This document shows positions 60,473 to 64,000 of a stretch of DNA of 64,000 nt, in pieces. The translations under genes and the position numbers were made by a program. The notes beneath the pieces are model-generated. The model did no database searches. It saw nothing but the letters and a program-made list of their open reading frames with translations, and was not told the origin of the DNA. The stretch spans positions 22,605,609 to 22,669,608 of the forward strand of contig CM025853.1 of NCBI GenBank assembly GCA_003952965.2, in the 5' to 3' direction. The stretch comes from Morella rubra (lineage: Eukaryota; Streptophyta; Magnoliopsida; Fagales; Myricaceae). Position 1 is the first letter of the stretch. Each line of letters opens with the position of its first letter.

Positions 60473-61932
60473 GAATTGCCTCATTCAGGACAACTCTATC
60501 CTTGCCCATGAGATATTCCATACACTCAACATTAAAAAGGGTACTTTTGCTCTTAATATTGATATGTCTAAGGCATATGATAGGAAGGAGTGAAATCTTA
60601 TCCTTTTAGCACTGAAATAGTTTGGTTTTAGTCCTCGTTGGATAAACTAGGTGAAAGAATTCCTATCCTCTGCTTCGTATTCTATCCTCATAAATGGGAG
60701 CCCATATTGAGGCAAAGAGACGCTCTCTCCCCATTTCTCATTGTTATTGTGATGGAGATTTTATCTCGGGTGCTAGATAAGGCGCAGAATCTCTCCAAAT
60801 TGCATGATTTCCAGTTGAGTAGTGATGGACCAAAAATCTCGCACCTGCTTTATGCAGATGACATTCTCTTGTTTGGTCAGGCATCAATCAGGGAAGCTCA
60901 GTGTATTAAGAGATGTGTCGATGTTTTTTCATCTTGGTTTGGAAAGGCTCCGAAGTCCCAGAAGTCGGTTATTTTTTTTTGCCAAAAATACTCAGAGATA
61001 TTGCTCGTGCCATTCGGGAGTTTTTTAGTTTTAAACCTCTGTCTACATCTACCACTCATCTCGGGATGCCTCTGTTATTTCCTTAATCCAAGATTTTAGC
61101 TTTTCGGGACATTCAACTGCGGATTGATAAAAAAATTCTGGATTGCAAGGCAAAATTGCTTTCCCAAGCAGCGTGCACCATGCTCATCAAGGCCATTGTT
61201 TCTGCTATTCTAGTGTATGAGATGTCTTCTTTCCTGCTTCCTTAAACTATTTGTTGACAACTCGATTCGACCTTTCGGTAGTTCTGGTGGGGTTTTAAAT
61301 TGGAAAAAACTCATAACCTAACTTTTCACCCTTAGGGTAAGCTTTGCACTCCACGCTCATAGGGTGGGATTGGGCTATGGCAGATGTATGATGTGAACAT
61401 GGCTCTTGTTTCAAAAATGGCGTGGATGATGACAACTTCTTCTCCACGCCCTTAGGTTAAATGCTTGACGGCCAAATATCTTAAGCATATGGAATTCCTA
61501 CAAGCTGAACGTAAGCAATCTGCCTCGGGGTTTTGGAAGGGTTTACTTAGAGCTCACAGTACCGTTGAGCTGGGTCGCTATTTATTGGAGGGTTCGGGGA
61601 GTTCCATTAGGACGTGGAAGGATCCATGGGTCCTAGGGCTTCCTTCCGCCCTACCCCTCATCCATCCTTGGTGACTCTTGATGCGAAGTCTCGGGTTGCA
61701 CATTTAATTGTTCTTCCACTTGGTTTCGGAACAAGCAACTTTTAGACAACTTTTAATCCCATTTCGGTGGCAAATATTCTCCGCATTAGGCTTCCAGTTT
61801 CCCGAAGGGAGGGGCAAATAGCACCGTTTGGACTCCAAAATCTCAAGGTGGTTTCTCTGTAAAATCTGCGTATTGCCTTATCTCCAATGATAGACGGACC
61901 CCTTTGCAAATTGGACTCGGATTCTCTCTCAA
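60473..61932 (+). pseudogene. LINE ORF2, reverse transcriptase (second part)
   Basis: Resumes after hAT 3 with CLIQDNSILAHEIFHTL, then FALNIDMSKAYDR (motif A) near 60550. FLIVIVMEILSRVLDKA follows and the catalytic YADDILLFG lies at about 60850-60876. Later thumb/connector words include KMAWMM and EGSGSSIRTWKDPWVLG near 61600. Frame changes near 60600, 60700, 60990 and 61100. It is interrupted by a MITE at 61933. Confidence 0.8.
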
Positions 61933-62117
61933 GAGGAAATTACCTAATGGGTCCTAATAAATCATTGAAAAGATGACAACATATTAATGAATCCATCTAA
62001 TGGTCTATATTAAAATGTCAAAAAAAATATAAAATAAAAAAATAAAACTCTCCGTTGATTTATTAATGTGATGTAATCCATCTAATGGACTGTTATGACC
62101 CATTAGATAATTTCCTC
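61933..62117. mobile_element. 185-bp MITE in the LINE
   Basis: Terminal inverted repeats GAGGAAATTACCTAATGGGT at 61933 and the reverse complement of GAGGAAATTATCTAATGGGT ending at 62117. The inside is AT-rich and repeats CCATCTAATGG on both sides. The G-start termini resemble Mutator-type MITEs, but I cannot see a clean 9-bp target duplication, so the superfamily is open. Confidence 0.85.
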
Positions 62118-63166
62118 GTAAGAATCTCTGTCCTTGCAAATTGTCCCCCTATTAATTGATATTATCTTTGGAAACTTCATTTGCCTAAAAGGTGGAAATT
62201 GTTACTCTGGAAAGCTGCCTGGGATATTTTGCCTACTCGCGGGAGGATGTTTAGGAGTTTACGGGCCAATTTTCATGGTTCGGTCTCCTTCCCCCTTTGT
62301 GGAGCTTCGAAGGAATCCTTGCAACATCTGCTTTTCTCTTGCTCTTTCTCTAGACTGATTTGGCGTCTCTCCCCTTGGTCTCTGAATGTGGAGTCTTTTA
62401 GAACGGTCAATACTTACACTTGGATCCAACTTGTTCTTTATCTGATTCAGTTTTTGGGGTTGCAGTCACTTCAGGTTCATGCTTTCCAGATTTTTGCTGC
62501 ACTTGTTCTGGACTCTATTTAGTTGGCTCGAAATCGGGTTGTTCATGACAACTTCGGGGTCGATCCTTTTAGCCTGCTTCAAAAAACTCAAAAGAATTTC
62601 AAGAGCATGTGGCGGTTTGGAAAAATTTACCCCTGCTGTGACAGCCTATCCTTGCTTCAAATTTTCTTCCCAGGAGATACCACCATATGTCTTTTGATGT
62701 TGCTGTTCGCCCGTCATTCTTTATGGCGGCAGCGGTTCCGTTCAGCTCTAGTGTGAATGTTCTTAAGGCTTGGACTCTGCGATCTTTGGCCGTTGACCCT
62801 CTTGTTGGCGAAGCGGAAGCTGCTTCATTTGCTCTATTCAAACCACGTGAGGCGGATATTTCTAGTTTGGTTCTGGTGGGTGACTTGGCTTTGGTTGTGG
62901 ACTGTCTCCGGTCTTGCTTCTCGTGGGTTTCACAGGTTCCCTGGAAAATTTCTTCTCTTATCTGCAACGCAACTGAACTCCTTCGGAGTTTCTCGTGGTT
63001 CTCCTCGTTCAAGATCTCTAGAGCGGATAATATTATGGCCCACTTAGTTGCGGCCTGGGCAGCTGCCCTATCTTTTGTTGGGGAGGTTCCATCCTCCTTT
63101 CTTTTAAACCGCGGTCTTTGGAAATTTAATGGGGCCAAGACTCTTAATTCTTTATTTTGCACCTAG
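62118..63166 (+). pseudogene. LINE ORF2, zinc-binding region and RNase H tail
   Basis: LPKRWKLLLWKAAWDILPTR near 62178 and CGASKESLQHLLFSC near 62300 form the zf-RVT region of plant L1 ORF2. The RVT_3-type RNase H follows at 62687-63166: SFDVAVRPSFFMAAA, VGEAEAASFALF, VGDLALVVDCL and RADNIMAHLVAAWA, ending TAG at 63164-63166. Of the usual catalytic acids, the Asp of SFDVAV and the Glu of GEAEAA are present. Acquisition of RNase H is typical of plant L1 lineages. The last frame of 159 codons is open. Confidence 0.8.
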
Positions 63167-63295
63167 GCTTGTACACGGCGGCTGTTTAGTCTGCAGCTCC
63201 GTGGTCTATCTTTCTGCTTTCCTTGTTTGGTGTTTCGTTTTTTTTCTATCTATAATATGTTTCGTTTCAACAACAAAAAAAAAAAAAAAAAAAAA
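63167..63295 (+). other. LINE 3' UTR and poly(A) tail
   Basis: A 108-bp UTR ends in 21 A at 63275-63295. The following CAAGAAGTAGCAATAAAA may contain the target duplication, whose partner at the 5' end is hidden by copia LTR A. Confidence 0.85.
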
Positions 63296-63699
63296 CAAGA
63301 AGTAGCAATAAAATGTCCCTATGTTGTTAAGGGAAAAGAAAAAAAAAAGCACTTGGAATTTGAATGTTACTGATATATATAGCATGCCTCCCGCGACTTT
63401 GCTGGTTTCACAATAAAGAGACGACTATGTATCCCCAGCTAGCTGATGAGTTCAAGGCAGATAATCTTGTTAGTTTTCTCAAGCAACTTACTTCATCAGA
63501 TTTGATTCCCCTGGCATGAATTGTTTTTTTCCCTTTTTTGTTAAAATTTTATTGCTACAGTTTTGTGATGTGCGTGCTCTAAACATTCGATTTTAGTCTT
63601 TACACATTGTGTGTGAAAAATAAATGTACAAGTAGAAAAAAAGTAAAATACTATTAGATATCACACAAGACATCGACATTCAATTTTAGTCTTAAAACA
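63296..63699. other. Spacer; possible short exon at 63429-63518
   Basis: Mostly AT-rich. A plus frame from ATG 63429 reads MYPQLADEFKADNLVSFL and about a dozen more residues to a TGA. A splice-acceptor-like CACAATAAAG lies upstream. It could be the last exon of a host gene or chance; I do not recognise it. Confidence 0.35.
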
Positions 63700-64000
63700 C
63701 ACTACAAAATTTTAACTTTTAGTGACAAAATTTTTGTCACTAAAAGTCAATATTACGTCACTAAAAGAATTAGTGACGAATATTTTCGTCACGAGCTCGT
63801 CAGCGAATGAGCGTCACGAAATGTATTTCGTGACGAAATCGAATTTGTCACGAAATTTTTTAGTGACGGAATTTTTCGTCACTAAATATACTGATCAATC
63901 GGTAATTTCCACGATCGGTCGTTGAAAACGAAGTGATGGATCGATTGGGAAGCCGATCGATCGGTATATATTTACGATCGCTCGGTACATCTTGATCGAT
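63700..64000. mobile_element. CACTA element 3, left end of the CACTA 2 family
   Basis: Intact terminus CACTACAAAATTTTAAC at 63700, then TTTTAGTGAC/GTCACTAAAA hairpins and the start of a GATCGATC array. It matches 21290-21560 in order and in the same orientation and is better preserved. It runs off the window. Confidence 0.9.

Larger units (their letters stand above)
19349..63295 (+). mobile_element. L1-type LINE, about 6.56 kb, split by nested insertions
   Basis: Segments 19349-21289, 54111-56094, 60473-61932 and 62118-63295 read in order as ORF1, ORF2 endonuclease, reverse transcriptase, RNase H and a poly(A) tail. Removing the CACTA (with one TAT copy), the hAT (with one TTTGTGCC copy) and the MITE leaves about 6560 bp, normal for a plant L1. 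The left edge abuts copia LTR A, so the true 5' end may be missing. No target duplication could be paired. Confidence 0.9.

Overview
This window is plant nuclear DNA made almost entirely of nested, decayed transposable elements. It holds plant-type Ty1/copia (Sirevirus-like) and Ty3/gypsy retrotransposons primed by initiator-Met tRNA, a plant L1 LINE with an RNase H tail, CACTA/En-Spm elements with TNP2 and Ptta/En/Spm (Transposase_24) genes, three hAT elements and a small MITE. This points to an angiosperm, probably a eudicot with a large repeat-rich genome; the species cannot be fixed from the sequence. I found no intact host gene, only a few unrecognised gene-like fragments, and no rRNA, tRNA or CRISPR.

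Layout. 1-1552: end of a hAT element on the minus strand. 2111-5440: a 1.5-kb tandem duplication of unrecognised DNA; its second unit is interrupted by a deleted hAT (4926-6097). A 6.6-kb CACTA element without TNP2 (6101-12704) sits 3 nt inside the hAT's 8-bp target duplication. 12705-16078: an inverted copy of the interrupted fragment, microsatellites and unrecognised DNA. 16079-19348: dispersed repeats and the 3' end of a Sirevirus-like copia with its LTR.

19349-63295 is one L1 LINE of about 6.56 kb stretched over 44 kb. Its ORF1 is split by a 32.8-kb CACTA element (21290-54107, TSD TAT), its ORF2 by a 4.4-kb hAT (56095-60464, TSD TTTGTGCC) and by a 185-bp MITE (61933-62117). The large CACTA carries, on the minus strand, a third ORF (51385-52570), TNP2 (42170 to 24583) and a Transposase_24 gene (24335-22128). 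It is interrupted by a copia element inside TNP2 (32764-41692), a partial tandem copy of TNP2 plus copia 5' end (25617-30763), an internally deleted gypsy (42647-47782, TSD CATAA) and a solo copia LTR (49819-51379, TSD ATATC). A second, fresher copy of the same CACTA family begins at 63700 and leaves the window.

The most interesting pattern is shared by the two unrelated CACTA families. Each has a third ORF of the 'putative plant transposon protein' type with an LPYG-like motif and a coiled-coil tail. Each has a kilobase-scale array of its own near-palindromic, CG-centred word (AGTTCGAACT in one, CGATCGATCG in the other) at both ends and again inside, between the third ORF and the transposase gene. 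The 'env-like' ORF of the copia elements has the same LPYG motif and coiled-coil tail, so one protein family appears to ride in both class I and class II elements here. Several local tandem duplications differ mostly by short deletions rather than substitutions, which may be an assembly artefact and should be checked first.
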